A stretch of DNA of 64,000 nt from Osedax frankpressi. Lineage: Eukaryota > Annelida > Polychaeta > Sabellida > Siboglinidae. Below the pieces are notes generated by a model. The model was not told the DNA's origin and searched no databases. It worked only from the letters and a program-made list of their open reading frames with translations. The position numbers were made by a program, and so were the translations under genes. Below are positions 26,401-39,700 of the stretch, piece by piece; position 1 is the first letter of the stretch, and every line of letters begins with the position of its first letter. The stretch spans positions 13,500,218 through 13,564,217 of the forward strand of contig OZ038317.1 in the NCBI GenBank assembly GCA_964035775.1. Reading direction: 5' to 3'.

Positions 26401-27867
26401 TTCAATTTTATAATTTTAATATTTCTCCTATATGTTGCATGTTAAATTTGAATGGGGTGGCGCTCAGCCATAATTAAAAAAAAATTAAATTTATATATAT
26501 TCATTAGAACTCATATCTTTACTATATATAATAGATGAGCCTATAAATAATATTGAAAAAGATATCAAAGTGATCCACCCTAATGTACAGTGTACAGTAG
26601 GGTACAGTGTATAAACTAGTTGTCATGACAAGCAACTCTAAATATCTACATACCTACCATTATCTGCGATATCACGAGCAAAACAAGCCATAGTTTATGT
26701 TCTTAGTATACCACATTATATAACACGATATGTTATATACTAATGCGGCATAGAATTGATTGATTGATTTTTATAACCGAACAAATTATACCGATGAATT
26801 TTCTAACATATAATATAGTGTAAATATATTATAAATACCATATTTAAAATGAAAGAAATAATGGTGAGTATAATGTTAAAGAAAGAATATATTTATAATT
26901 AGGAATATATATATAATTATTTTCTTATTAATTATTTAATATTACTATTATAAAATAATAATAATATTACAATATCGTAGCGTTGGTATGTTGTTCCATG
27001 TAGAGTATTACGTATTTTTATTAATAATATTAGTAACATAAAGTCTAGTTATCAACTATCGATAAACATAGTTCCATATTTGCAATTAAAACCGCGGAAA
27101 AATAAAATTATTTTTTATATTTACATATTATTATGATTGTAAATATATTTTATTATTTGTATTATTATTATTATTAGTATAATATATTATGCGTATATAC
27201 TTATATAAGATTATCAAGGTAACCGGTATACAGATTACCTTGATGATTATATTGGCCATAGCCAGAAATATATATTATTTATTAATATTTATTAATATGT
27301 TACTCCAATAGGAGATGTGATTTTATTCTACACATATATTAACTTATTACAATATATTTAATTATATTGTTCTAAGTATATAATAGTATTTAAATATATA
27401 ATTGAAATTTTGTTGATTCAAATTTTTTATTAATAATTATTGATTATGATTTTTATTTACAAAGAAATGTTAGGGCATGCTATTTATATTTAAAATCATA
27501 ATAATATGTAAATATTAAAAATACTTTTATTTTTCTGCGGTTTTAATTGCAAATATGGAACTATGTTCATCGATAGTTGATAACTAGACTTATGTTACAG
27601 TAAAGACATATTATATGATATATGTATGTATGCCTTATATAAATATTTATTATTAAATATCTATATTATTAAATATATGTAGATTATTAAATATATATTA
27701 TTAGATATCTATATTATTAAATATATATATTATTAACTATCTTTACAATATATTGTGTTGTGCTATAGGGTATGAATTATAGAAATTGAATTATTAATTA
27801 AAATTTAATACAATATTATATATTGATGCATTGGGAAAAGTAATGTAAGTTATTATTATCAGGCTTA

Positions 27868-27912
<45 letters not shown>

Positions 27913-30900
27913 CTGAATGCCCCAAATATATTTCGTGAGATTATTTTATAGATTGATATATCAACTTTAATTTAAAAAAAATATGTGTTCTATTATTATA
28001 ATTATAGGAGTTGATGTACAGTGTACATTGTACAGTGTACATTGAACACTATGCGTGTATACAGTATATAGCATTGCAAATATAAAGTTATGAATAATGG
28101 TATTTCATTTAGAAAATTATTTACTTTATGAAACACGGCTTTAGGACAATATATTGTTTAGGATTTTTCTAAACAATATATTGAAAATTTAATTTGATGC
28201 GAAAGTTGCGAAATTTTTGTATATGCCTAGGAAAAGATGTTAACGTAATTTATACCACGAACCAGCGTTGAGTAGAGGTACAGGAACGCCATCAATGGTA
28301 GCAAATAGTAAAAGCACAGCGTGGCCACGCCCAGCCACGAGTAGACGCGTTTCGCCGTGACGCTGCCGAACACCGTCTCCCCGTTGCTGGTGCACACGCC
28401 ATTCTCGACGTACAATAGGAAAAGGGGCGGGCTACAAACTACCGCCATGAGCGGGTACATACCGACAAACACGAAGGTGAGCAGTCGGCCTCTGTACGCC
28501 GAGTGCAGCAGAGGTTTGCAGACTATGAGGTGTCTGTCCACCGCGATCGCCACCAGGTTTAGTATCGATATGTAAACGGCACCCCTGTGACAAGGCAAGA
28601 CAATACTAATTGATTGCATATTGTAATATGCGTAAATAAGGTGCAACTCTATATTATGCAATAAAGATGTATATTATGCAATAAAGAAGATCAAATTACC
28701 GAATCTCGAAAATACAGGCTTATGTAGTTTTTAATTTTTTTAAGTAGTTATGATATCGAAATCAATTATTACATATTAATATATGGTATATTATTAATAT
28801 GAAAGTGCTAATTAAATTAATATATATATATAAATTCTATAAAATGGACATATCATTTACAAAATTGAATTAATTAATAAATAAAACGTAATTCCTAGTA
28901 ACGTTAATTAAATTTAGTACTAATAAGTTAATATTAATAATAGTGGTACATCATTAATTACATGTGAACTGACCAGTACGGTCTTTCGCTGTGCCACACG
29001 TGACAGACCACAGCGTCCACCCAACCTACGCCCGTCATCCATAGGGGTTTCTGTAGAACCAAGGAGATCGAGATGGAACATACAATGCAGTCTACTATCG
29101 ACTGATGTTGTAGAAGTCTTCGGATTGCTGTCAGGATTCGCAGTTATTAGTGCCGTTAGTTATTAGTTTTACAGATATGCAAAGCAATGGCAATTGTCAT
29201 TTAAAATACATATACTAGATTGGTTGGTATTTTTAACATTATTAAAAAATAGTAAGGAGATATTGCAACTCAATTATTGATAGGTTACTACCTATATAGG
29301 TTACTAGAATACAGAATACGTCTAAAAATAACTATAAACCAGTCTGGTACATATAGTTAGTATACTTATATTATTGAAGGTATTGTGGATCCAGGGCCCA
29401 ATACCGTTCAAACCATTACAATTATAATAAATAATATTTTTTAATAGATCGAGAAGGTGTAAACGATACTTTTAGATTGAACATCTATAGATGTATTTAT
29501 TTATTGGTCAACACCAAATATATGCAATAGTAATAATTAATTTGCATATATGAGTTTAGATTTTAAATTCATAATTTCATTTGATCCTATCTGAGTAGGA
29601 AAATGTAATTTTACAAGAAGTTTTGTAATGGTAATATATTTTATTATAAAGAATCTCATGATAAAAAACGAACCAATTTAACCTCAAAAACGAATAATAA
29701 ATAAAGTTACAATTACTATAAATATACCTGATAACAAAGGTATATTTAGGTTTAAGTTTTAAAGAGCCATTTAATTGTTGTTAAACATAATAGTAGGATA
29801 TAAATAAAATATTCAGACACATACACATAAATACACATTCATAAACTCGCAAATATATATAAAATAGGTGTGTGTATTATATATATATGTATGTGTGTGA
29901 GTGTGTGTGTGTGTGTGTGTGGGTGTGAGTGTGCGTGTGTATGTATGTGTGTATGTGAGTGTGGGTGTGTGTATGTATGTGTGTGTGTGTGGGTGTATGT
30001 GTGTGTGCGTGCGTGTGTGTGCTATTGTGTATGTATGTGTGTGTGGGTGTGTGTATATGTGCGCGTGCGTGTGTGTATGTGTTATGTGTATAGCCATGTG
30101 GATACGATGTACACTGTACGTAATCGTTCGTGCATGCACGCGTGTGTGTATGTGTATGTTTGTGCGTGCGTATTTGTGTGTTGGTTCGTGCGTGCGTATA
30201 TTTGTGTTGTATGGAGGTTATAATATAGATAATCTAATGCTTAATATGTAGAAATTGTACTTTACTTAAAAATGACTTCAATTGAAATATATAATAAAAA
30301 TAAATATTTGACACAAATGATAACTTTTAGTATTCTAAATAAAATAACTTTTATTACCGATTCTTTAATTAAAATTAAACTATTTTAATTTCTAGAATTC
30401 GATAATTTTGATCTATTTAAATATAGAGGGCGAAGTTTGTTTACAATATACCATCAACATATAATAATAAAATATCTAGACGAATTGTTTGAAATAGCTA
30501 TTATCTTTTAATTGGATTATTTTAAATTAAATTTATGATATTAAAATAAGTGAAACTTTAGTTTCTATGTCGAATATAATCTTAGCATAATGTACATTAT
30601 AATGTAAATATTTGATAATTACAATAATGATTGTTATACGTTACATGCTAGTTAGAAATATCCACTGCCGTTTATAGCATAGATTGACGATTACGTGAGA
30701 AATAACTAAGTATTTATGTTAACCAGTGATTAATAACCAATTCAAACTGAACAATACATCCAGTTTTCTAGTTATAAATTATATTATCATCATAGAATAG
30801 TGATCTTATTGTAAAGACGTTTAGTGATCAACTAGTGTTTGACATTATATATAGATATAATGGTATATGCTAACTACAATCGTATGTATTATTCATATTA

Positions 30901-32034
30901 TGACGTATATACATTACAATTTAAAACGTTAAATATGTCTATTCATTTAGATACATAAAATACTAGTTTGTTAATTTAGTTGTTTTAATTTAAATCTTCG
31001 TAAACAATAAATAATAATCAGTTACATAATTATATAGAATTTATCTCTAATAATCAGTTACGTAATTATATAGAATTTATCTCTAATAATCAGTTACATA
31101 ATTATATAGAATTTATCTCTAATAATCAGTTACGCAATTATATAGAATTTATCTCTAATAATAAGTTACGTAATTATATAGAATTTATCTCTAATAATCA
31201 GTTACGTAATTATATAGAATTTATCTCTAATAATCAGTTACATAATTATATAGAATTTATCTTTAATAATCAGTTACATAATTATATAAAATTTATCTAT
31301 AATAATCAGTTACATAATTATATAGAATTTATCTCGAATAATCAGTTACATAATTATATAGAATTTATCTCGAATAATCAGTTACGTAATTATATAGAAT
31401 TTATCTCTAATAATCAGTTACGTAATTATATAGAATTTATCTCTAATAATCAGTTACGTAATTATATAGAATTTATCTCTAATAATCAGTTACGTAATTA
31501 TATAGAATTTATCTATAATAATCAGTTACGTAATTATATAGAATTTATCTCTAATAATCAGTTACGTAATTATATAGAATTTATCTCTAATAATCAGTTA
31601 CGTAATTATATAGAATTTATCTCTAATAATCAGTTACATGTATCAAGTACTTCTCAAAGTTCAGATAAAGAATTCCAGATTTTTTATAGTTTAACCTCCT
31701 TTAAGATATAGAAGAGATTTCCTATAAGATTTATTATATAGAAGAGAGTTTATATCGGCTTTTCAATTGTATAAATAGTAGTAAATCATAATATTCATTG
31801 TAAGCCATCATACATTTTGTGAACCAAAGCAAATACAAAACAGTTTATGTTATTCTTAATAATTAAACTATTCCGTCATTCGTTCAGTTCTAGGTTCCAA
31901 CCTTCAGCGAATTTAGATCCGTGGCGTTTGATCGCGATGAAAGTGAAAAGGTTAAAGGCGGCGCCGATGAACGCGGTGTACAAGTGCACCCAGTATAACC
32001 AACGGACCCACTCGGGTTCTGGAGGGGACGTCAT
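23488..32034 (-). CDS. Rhodopsin-like (class A) G-protein-coupled receptor, orphan, complete
   Basis: Seven-transmembrane receptor, ligand unknown. Exons: 31902-32034, 28974-29127, 28263-28584, 23977-24138, 23488-23808, giving 363 codons plus stop. Transmembrane segment 1 with its Asn is in exon 1 (AAFNLFTFIAI); segment 2 with its Asp is in exon 2. Segments 3-5 are in exon 3, segment 6 in exon 4 and segment 7 with NPFVY (about 283-287) in exon 5. The disulphide pair fits Cys86 and Cys160. Two hallmarks are altered: DRY is DRH (112-114) and segment 6 lacks CWxP. The C-terminal tail ends in a repeated Ala-Val-Ser stretch coded by a 9-bp tandem repeat. The exon 3 donor is set by frame: using the GTATAA seven bases further on would put a stop in exon 4. 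Start at Met 32034 is preferred, but an upstream coding exon cannot be excluded because the frame stays open to 32065. Confidence 0.88.
25125..25220. repeat. TGTACA heptamer microsatellite, left part
   Basis: Runs of the 7-mers TGTACAC, TGTACAG and TGTACAA. The array is interrupted at 25221 by a TIR element and resumes at 26583-26612. It lies in the GPCR intron between exons 3 and 4. The same heptamers occur at 28015-28053 and 59390-59815. Confidence 0.92.
25221..26580. mobile_element. Non-autonomous Tc1/mariner-type DNA transposon, 1,360 bp
   Basis: Perfect 14-bp terminal inverted repeats, GGGTGGATCACTTT at 25221-25234 and its reverse complement at 26567-26580, flanked on both sides by TA (25219-25220 and 26581-26582). 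TA target duplication plus short inverted ends is the signature of the Tc1/mariner superfamily. The interior is AT-rich with no transposase-like reading frame, so it depends on an enzyme made elsewhere. It is inserted in the TGTACA array. Confidence 0.85.
26583..26612. repeat. TGTACA microsatellite, right part, with TAGGGTA motif
   Basis: Continuation of the heptamer array after the transposon. It contains TAGGGTA at 26598-26604, which breaks the heptamer pattern. Confidence 0.8.
27034..27597. mobile_element. Foldback/MITE element with about 120-bp inverted repeats
   Basis: The left arm starting TAACATAAAGTCTAGTTATC is matched by the reverse complement of the right end (27475-27597) over about 120 bp with few differences. 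Matched segments include CTATCGAT, ATAGTTCCATATTTGCAATT and TACATATTATTATGAT. The outermost bases fit a TA target duplication. The ~320-bp middle has no coding capacity. It is a non-autonomous inverted-repeat DNA element in the GPCR intron; family not assigned. Confidence 0.82.
27868..27910. repeat. (TA)n microsatellite
   Basis: Uninterrupted TA dinucleotides in the GPCR intron. Confidence 0.95.
28015..28053. repeat. Short TGTACA heptamer tract
   Basis: About five heptamers (TGTACAG, TGTACAT) of the same kind as the arrays at 25.1 and 59.4 kb. Confidence 0.85.
29870..30215. repeat. GT-rich microsatellite (TGTGTGTATG)
   Basis: Imperfect (TG)n with TATG, GCGTG and GGGTG variants in the GPCR intron between exons 1 and 2. 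It keeps several overlapping reading frames open on both strands, which I regard as non-coding. Confidence 0.95.
31010..31640. repeat. 36-bp minisatellite, about 17 copies
   Basis: Very uniform units containing AATAATCAGTTACGTAATTA followed by TATAGAATTTATCTCT; the main variants are TACGTA to TACATA. Uniformity suggests recent expansion. It lies in GPCR intron 1. Confidence 0.96.
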
Positions 32035-33756
32035 AGCGGCGGAGATCTCAATGGCCGTTTGCCACTAGATTAATAACCGATACGTTTGGCAATTCGTAAC
32101 GATAGGCGTGACTTCTCGTCCGCGGGGCGTATACGGCTCGCTTACGTGTCCGACCCAGTCTTCTAAGTTGGCAAGTCGCGTTTGTTCTAAATGCGTTGGG
32201 GGTCTTCAGACACTGCGATGTCAGAAGTGATGCGTATACAATTAAATACGGCGCTAGAGTTACGAGCGGACGTAATGGTTTACGGTTTTATGATTTAATA
32301 CGTTTCGATGTTAAATGATCATTATTGTTGACATATAGCAAACTGAAAACACAACCATTCGCTATTCAATTAACTGTTTAATATGTAACAAACTCAAAAA
32401 TGTGAAAATTCAAATAAAAGTATGAATGAAAAAAATTACGTTTTATTCAAAGGTTGTTTGATTTATATACATTATTGTAATTAATGAAGTAGGCATAGTA
32501 TTTATGTAGGGTCTTATTTGAAATACTCTAATTAATATGTAGCACACATAACAATAAAACATGTGTGGAATTTTATTTAGTAAGCATGGAGACAACATTT
32601 GATTAATTTAATATAATTAATGCAATAAATATAAATGCGTAGGTCATTATTTAAAATAAATAATATGTCAAAAGAAATATTTGAATTTATATAACAATAA
32701 AAGCAAAATAAACTCACAATTCGAATGTAGCTGATACTCTTTTCATAAATAATATACTTAGAATTGGTAAAATAAATTATTATACAATTATTCTACTGAT
32801 ATTTGAAAACAACATCCAACAACTGATATACTATAAAGTATACAATTAATTATAGATATTATTAGTTGCTAATGTATTCACCATATCTTATTCTTTGATT
32901 ATTATTTATAATATATATATTGGATAAGTTCAATAATTAATATCTATAATTTTAATAATCACTAATTTAATCAATGAGATATAGAAAAGTAAATAATGTT
33001 CACTTTAATAAATTTAATAACAAGAAATATAATTTAATAAAACATATTTTTCTGAAATTAATAATAATTGTATATTGTTTTATTGGGTTTCATATAAAAA
33101 TATAATGAAAACAAGACCATTATAGTTTGATAGGTTAAATAAACGGACAAGAGAGACAAGTCATTTTTTGTTCAATTAACGACGTAACTATTATCAAAAA
33201 ATTATTAAACCAATAACAAATAGATCTCTCTCCATATTAAATAGCATGTAATGGCATATACTAATATATAGGATAAATAAGGTAAACATGATAAATGCAC
33301 TGCAATCGGTGGAAGGCGGTAAGGTTGTAGAGTGTTGGTTGGTTGGTTGGTTGGTTGGTGACGTCGTACTAGTCTCGAAGTAGCCACCTGGTGATGAAAC
33401 TACATTCGCAACGGTTATCTGGGTTGCACATTAGTACAGGATTGACTGGAGAGAAAGAGAGAGATTTGGAGGTATTTACAGCGATTCGCCGTAGATATGT
33501 TATGTTTGGAAAGTACGACTCGGGATAAATGAACGAACTAGCAACCGAATCAACGACCAACGCTGAAATGAATCGAAAACGAAGTAGTGATGGCGTAAGT
33601 ACGTAAGGGCGGAATAACTAGATTTACTACTACTTTTATGTAACTTAGCTGGGCAACGAGGTTAACTCGATTATGTAATAGGAACAGTGACAAGTGGTTT
33701 ATAGCGGCGAATGAAATCGCGGAGTTTCGAGCGCTCGACGAGCTCGACAGTTATTT
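32035..33756. other. Region between GPCR start and BCKDK stop
   Basis: The stretch 32035-32240 is unusually GC- and CpG-rich and is probably GPCR 5' UTR or promoter; a GTAAGC at about 32138 on the minus strand could be the donor of a 5' UTR exon. AT-rich DNA follows, then a (GGTT)n tract at 33332-33360 and GC-richer sequence up to the BCKDK stop that probably includes its 3' UTR. Minus-strand frames at 33369-33560 show no family match. Confidence 0.5.
33332..33360. repeat. (GGTT)n microsatellite
   Basis: About seven GGTT units between the GPCR and BCKDK genes. Confidence 0.95.
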
Positions 33757-36700
33757 CTAGATTCTGAAGCTTTCGTGTTTTCCGTCGATGTGTCTCAGTT
33801 TGATGTAAACGTCGGTTCCGATGCCATTCATGGACTGCAGGGTGAGTGTGCCTCCCAGGTATTCCACGTAAGCTTTACAAGCCGGCAAACCAAATCCGTA
33901 GCTTTTGAGAAAACGAGTGTTTAGACTAAGAATACGTATTTTTATATAAAATATTGAACATAGATTTCAAAAAATGAAATTAAGAAAATCATTCATTCAA
34001 TCAATCAAACCCAGCTAATGAATTATTATATAAAATGTTTAAAAATAAATCCATACATTTGGTTTATGTGTTTATTGGCATTATTGGGTTATAAAAATAA
34101 TAACATCTAAAGTACAATCAATCAAACCTTAATATTTAGTTTATGGGTTTATTGATGGACATCACAATTAATATCATCTAAACTAGTCTAACCCGTGCAT
34201 TGGTCCAATTGACCGGTTCTCCATGAATTCTCCGAACAAACCTCCGTTGATCCGTGAGTTGTCGGAGTCACCTGCAGTCGTGAATCCGTAATTCCAAACC
34301 TATTTGCAGAAGATTTCGTTTCAGTTGATGTAAAAAAACTGATATTTCATTAAAATTCATAATATTTCTATGTACATTATCTATTATTGAATTCTATATC
34401 GGAATAATAGTAATGATTAGTAGCAATCCAATCTTCTCCGTTGATTATAATTTATTTGAACTAGTAGGTAGTAATAAAATATATTTAATAAGATTTACAT
34501 TCTTAATGACTTAATATTAACTAAAGTTAAGATGATAGCTATCATAAATAATTAAGTGTTGGATGTTTTTTTCAGAAAATCTGATATTTACATTAAGATT
34601 AAATTTTATGAATACATTTTATAGAATCAATTTATGAACAATTACTTCTATACTTATTAGTAAAATAATAATCAATGAATAAAAAGAATGTATTCAACCC
34701 TAAGAATAATCATTTTTAACATTTGTTTTTTGCTAATAATGGTTATTTTAATTTATATCACAAATATATTATTTGACTTATTCTCACCATATCATCGACT
34801 TAACTCTATTAGTGCTGGATTGTTTATATAGAAAGCAAAGTAAATTCAAATTCCAATTAAATAACATACGGAATTCTATATATCTCTATTTATAATTTAT
34901 AAATAACAATCTCAATGTTATATTATTTTAAAAATACATTAAAATATTAACAGTGCAATGAAATGCATGCATGAATTTGATATTTTATAAAATTATAAAA
35001 TAATATTATTTTATATATATTTATTTTTCAAATATTTAAATTCTATTTTATTTATTTTTATAGGGTTATCAATGATAAATAAAATGTATTGTTAATAAAT
35101 AAAACAATATAATTTATTTTATAAATTAAAATTATTCGAAGGAATAAATGCATTAAAATATCTGAAAATAATTGTTAATAATAAAAATAGATAGAAATTG
35201 TTATTACAAATTTAAAATTGTATTTTTGTTACCATTTCTTTTTCTTACTTCTAAATTTCTTGTAATATGATTTAAAACTATGCAACATATAATATTATTA
35301 TAATAATATTATGCATCATTATCTATTAGCATTTATATTCTAATATTCTACATAATTATCTATTAGCATTTATATTCTAATATTCTACATAATTATCTAT
35401 TAGCATTTATATTCTAATATTCTACATAATTATCTATTAGCATTTATATTCTAAAATTAAATATTTGATTAGTAAAATAGCTATAAGTGAATTTATTATA
35501 ATTTATATATATATTTATTAAACCTATACTAATTTTTTTTAATAACTATAAAAAGTAGTTATAGTATATGCAATATAAGACATTTAATAAGCAATATGAT
35601 AAAAAAAGAATATTATTTATTCTAAGACATAAACATAAAATGGACTAATATAAATATAATTCAATAATTTATTCATTAAAATTGAAATTTGTGAATTTAT
35701 TTAAAAAAAACTTAATATTTATTTATTTAAAAAAAATAACATATTTATATTTTAGTTATATTTATTTTATATATAATATTCACAGCTTTCAAGATATATT
35801 AAATCTTATGAAGCAAAATGTGAATTGAAGTGATCTCTATAAACAAAGTGATACAATATTTATTAATGTGAAAATGGTTAATGTCTTATCTATTAATTTT
35901 AATAAACAGTTATTTAGATATAAATATATACAGCATATTATTTCTTAGAGGGGAAGGGGAAGGGGAAGGGGAGGCCTAACCTTCGCGGGTTTTACATGTA
36001 ATAGATAGGGAAAATATATTTCTACTAGAATGTTGATAATTTTTTAGATTAATAATAAAATCACTAATTCTTTTCGCAGGTATCTAGATAATTCCCATAT
36101 CTATTATAATAGTTATTTTAAAAATAAATAAATATAAACAAGTTTATATATTTATTTTAAAATCTATAAATATATAATAATATAATATAAGATATACAAA
36201 TAAAGTATATTAGCATAGGAAAGTATATAATACTATATAAAATTAATATAAATGAGTAAATAAGATATAATATAAAAAAAAGTATTAAAAGTTTGTACTT
36301 CCAACGCCATAACAAAATGTAGCCACTTCTACATTATCATTTTTCCTTTATCGTAATTTTTTGCCCAGATAATCTCAAACTTATTAAATTTTCTTACACT
36401 AATTTTAGCTTCGATGATGATATCTTTGTTTTTATAGTAAATACATTGCTTATAATATGACTTTATAAACTAACATAATTATATATTTATTTATTGTTTT
36501 TATTAAATATGTTTTATTAGTTATAGATAATATATAAAAATACAAATAAATATAACTTTCTCAAAATTATATAATTTTTATAATAATAATTAATTTATGA
36601 ACATAATATGACTTTATTACTACTAAATAATTATTGACTTATTTTAAGTATTTTTCATATACTACAATTATTTATAACTAATATATTATAACAAACTTAT

Positions 36701-39700
36701 TGTAAAATATGAATGTCAAACAAAATGTCATAAAGATGATATCAAATTTCTCATTGTGGAAAAACTATCATTAAATTACATATTTATACATTTTGATGAA
36801 AATTTCAATGCATTTATGTTCGAATAAAATGCGTTTTAGAATCAAATAAATTTCGTTTCATTTGTTATACACATTAGTGCCATCTACTGAATACAAACAA
36901 AGTTATTATCTGTGCAATGTTTTTAAAATTGCAAATATATTAGTAAACGAAAACATAATAATTTAAACCAATGTTTAAAATCCATATTTGATGCACTTAT
37001 AGTAACTTTTATGAAACAAGTATTACATCATTTTAGAGATAATTAATTAACTTTTAAGATTTTATTAATAAAATATTTTAAAAACGAAGGCCCTTAAAAA
37101 ACTTGATTTGATAATTTCATCTGAATACAAAATATAATAAATACAAAGCTTTTATAATTGTTCTAAGTAATTTACTGTAAGTCTAGGTTATCAAATAGCT
37201 ACCAACCTTCTTTAGGAGGTCTTCTCTTATTCCTCCACCCCTATCAGAAACCCTGATCACAAAATTGGTGTCGTTATTGGCAATGGTGACCACTACAGGT
37301 GTGAGTTTCTCTTTGGTATTCAAATTAGCCTCCATAGTAGCTCTAAAAATAGGAGGAGTTAGTAGTTGGTAATGTAATAGGAGGAGTTAGTGGGTGGTAA
37401 TGTAATGGGAGGAGTTAGTGGGTGGTAATGTAATAGGAGGAGTTAGTGGGTGGTAACGTAATGGGAGGTGTTAGTGGGTGGTAATGTAATGTGAGGTGTT
37501 AGTGGGTGGTAATGTAATGGGAGGTGTTAGTGGGTGGTAATGTAATGGGAGGTGTTAGTGGGTGGTAATGTAATGGGAGGAGTTAGTGGGTGGTAATGTA
37601 ATGGGAGGAGTTAGTGGGTGGTAATGTAATGGGAGGAGTTAGTGGGTGGTAATGTAATGGGAGGAGTTAGTGGGTGGTAATGTAATGGGAGGAGTTAGTG
37701 GGTGGTAATGTAATGGGAGGAACTAGTGGATGTTAATGTAGCCTGAGTAGTTGGTGGGTATTATTGTAATAGTAGTAGTTAGTGAATAATGAAGAGTAAT
37801 AGAAGTATATTGTGATATTGTCACCATAGATTACAAGCATTTGAATGTAAAGTAAATATGTTAAATTATAATCAAATAATAATCAAAAAGTGAATTTAGA
37901 ATTATATCTCTGAACACATTTTACATGGGCACCGTTTAAAATATTTAATAAAAAATTTTATTTAATTTTTGTTATATATAATAATGTTTTAATGATATAT
38001 AATCTACCTATTTATTAAATATCACATTGCAAATCAATATTGTCCATATTGTAAAATAATATTTAACAAATAATTAATTGCCCTTATAAGTAATAACCTC
38101 ATCGAATTCTTTAGAATTTCATGCAGAATGTAATCCAGAGGTTGGGGAATATATGAAAATGAACAGTCCAAATGACCATTTATTCGTACCTGTCAATACA
38201 ACATAGTTGATACTTTAATAGCGAATATTGTTACTTATACCAACTGATTACTGAGTGGTAAGTAAAAAGTATTAATCAGTATTCAAATGATAACTAAGTA
38301 GTAGTAGTAGTAAAAAGTACTTAAGAAGTATTTAACAGATAACATAACTAGTGATAATAGTAAAAGTAAACTGGCATCTAATGAAATAACATCTGCAGTT
38401 TCTCACAACATTTTCAATTCCTCGAACTGATATTCCCCGACTTACCTCCGGAGCTCTGCCATACTTTAATTCACACAATTCGCTCACAGCTTCAGATTTC
38501 TTTTCGATGAGAGCCCGCGGTGAGAAATTCACGCAGATAATGCCAACGAAATTACTCTACAAGAGCCGTGGTACGGAAGACGATAAGGAACCACGAAATA
38601 AGAAGATATTTAGTTCTATAAGGATAATTAGTGGATTGGAATGGTTAAATTGGCTAGTTTCCGTGGCACAATGGCACTATGACTGATGGTTCCAACCTTG
38701 ATGTCGTGCAGGGCTAGGTGGTGTTCGGCGAGCATCCTCAAGGCCAAGCGAGACGTCAGAGTTTTATCGAGAAATGACTTTATTAACGCTGAATTCTGGA
38801 TAATTGTAAAGGTCAAAGGTTAGATATTAACACACGAGAATTATACTATATTATAGTAGAATTATACTATATTATACTATAGCATATGCCTTTATTCTTA
38901 TATTAATGAGATATTGTAATAAAGTAAAACATTTTGTGTTATAATATAAGATTTTATCACATCTAAATAAATATTTATTAAACATTTTAAAATGATACAT
39001 GACTTAACATCACAATAATTCAAAATTAAGTAAAGATACTAACCTAGTAATAATATAACCTAGTGAGGTGTAATTTCTATTTTGTTATAAATTGATATTG
39101 ATAATATAAAATAAAGGTAATATATACTTGACAAATGCATGTGATAATTAAACAATAGGTAAACAATTGTTAGGATTGGATTTAATTACTAACAAATTCA
39201 TTTTTTACAAATCATTGGCATTACAAAATAATAAGTAAATACTAATCTAATTTAGAATAATCGCGGTAAATCGCAGTTTCTCATAAAGATAGGATTATCC
39301 ACGCGGATTATATTTAGTGATGTAGAAATCATTGTTATATATGTTTATAAATGCATTGTCAGAGTGTCTATTATCTATTTGTATTACAATATTGATATTT
39401 TATAAAATGCACTAAAAAAGTATTTGATTTATATTGATTTAGTGACATGTGATAACATTGATTTCAAAATAAATAAATCTATAAATATATTTACTTACTT
39501 CAAAGTAATTTTTAATTATAACATATTTATATTTGAGGTATATTTATTTTCTAAAAATTGAAATAAATCTGGCAATTCTAATATCTCGAAAATCAATATT
39601 AAATACATTTATAACATTTATGGATTCATACAATTTAAATAACAAAAAATGTAGATTAAAGGATTAGATAATAAAATTATGAAATAATTACATACAATAT

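Noticed and set aside
29813-30251. Overlapping Cys/Val-rich and His/Thr-rich open frames
   Set aside because: Produced by the GT/CA microsatellite on both strands.
31847-32068. Plus-strand 73-codon frame
   Set aside because: Shadow of GPCR exon 1, which on the minus strand encodes transmembrane segment 1.
33369-33560. Minus-strand 63-codon frame between GPCR and BCKDK
   Set aside because: No homology; a possible short coding stretch ending SFITR cannot be joined in frame to GPCR exon 1.
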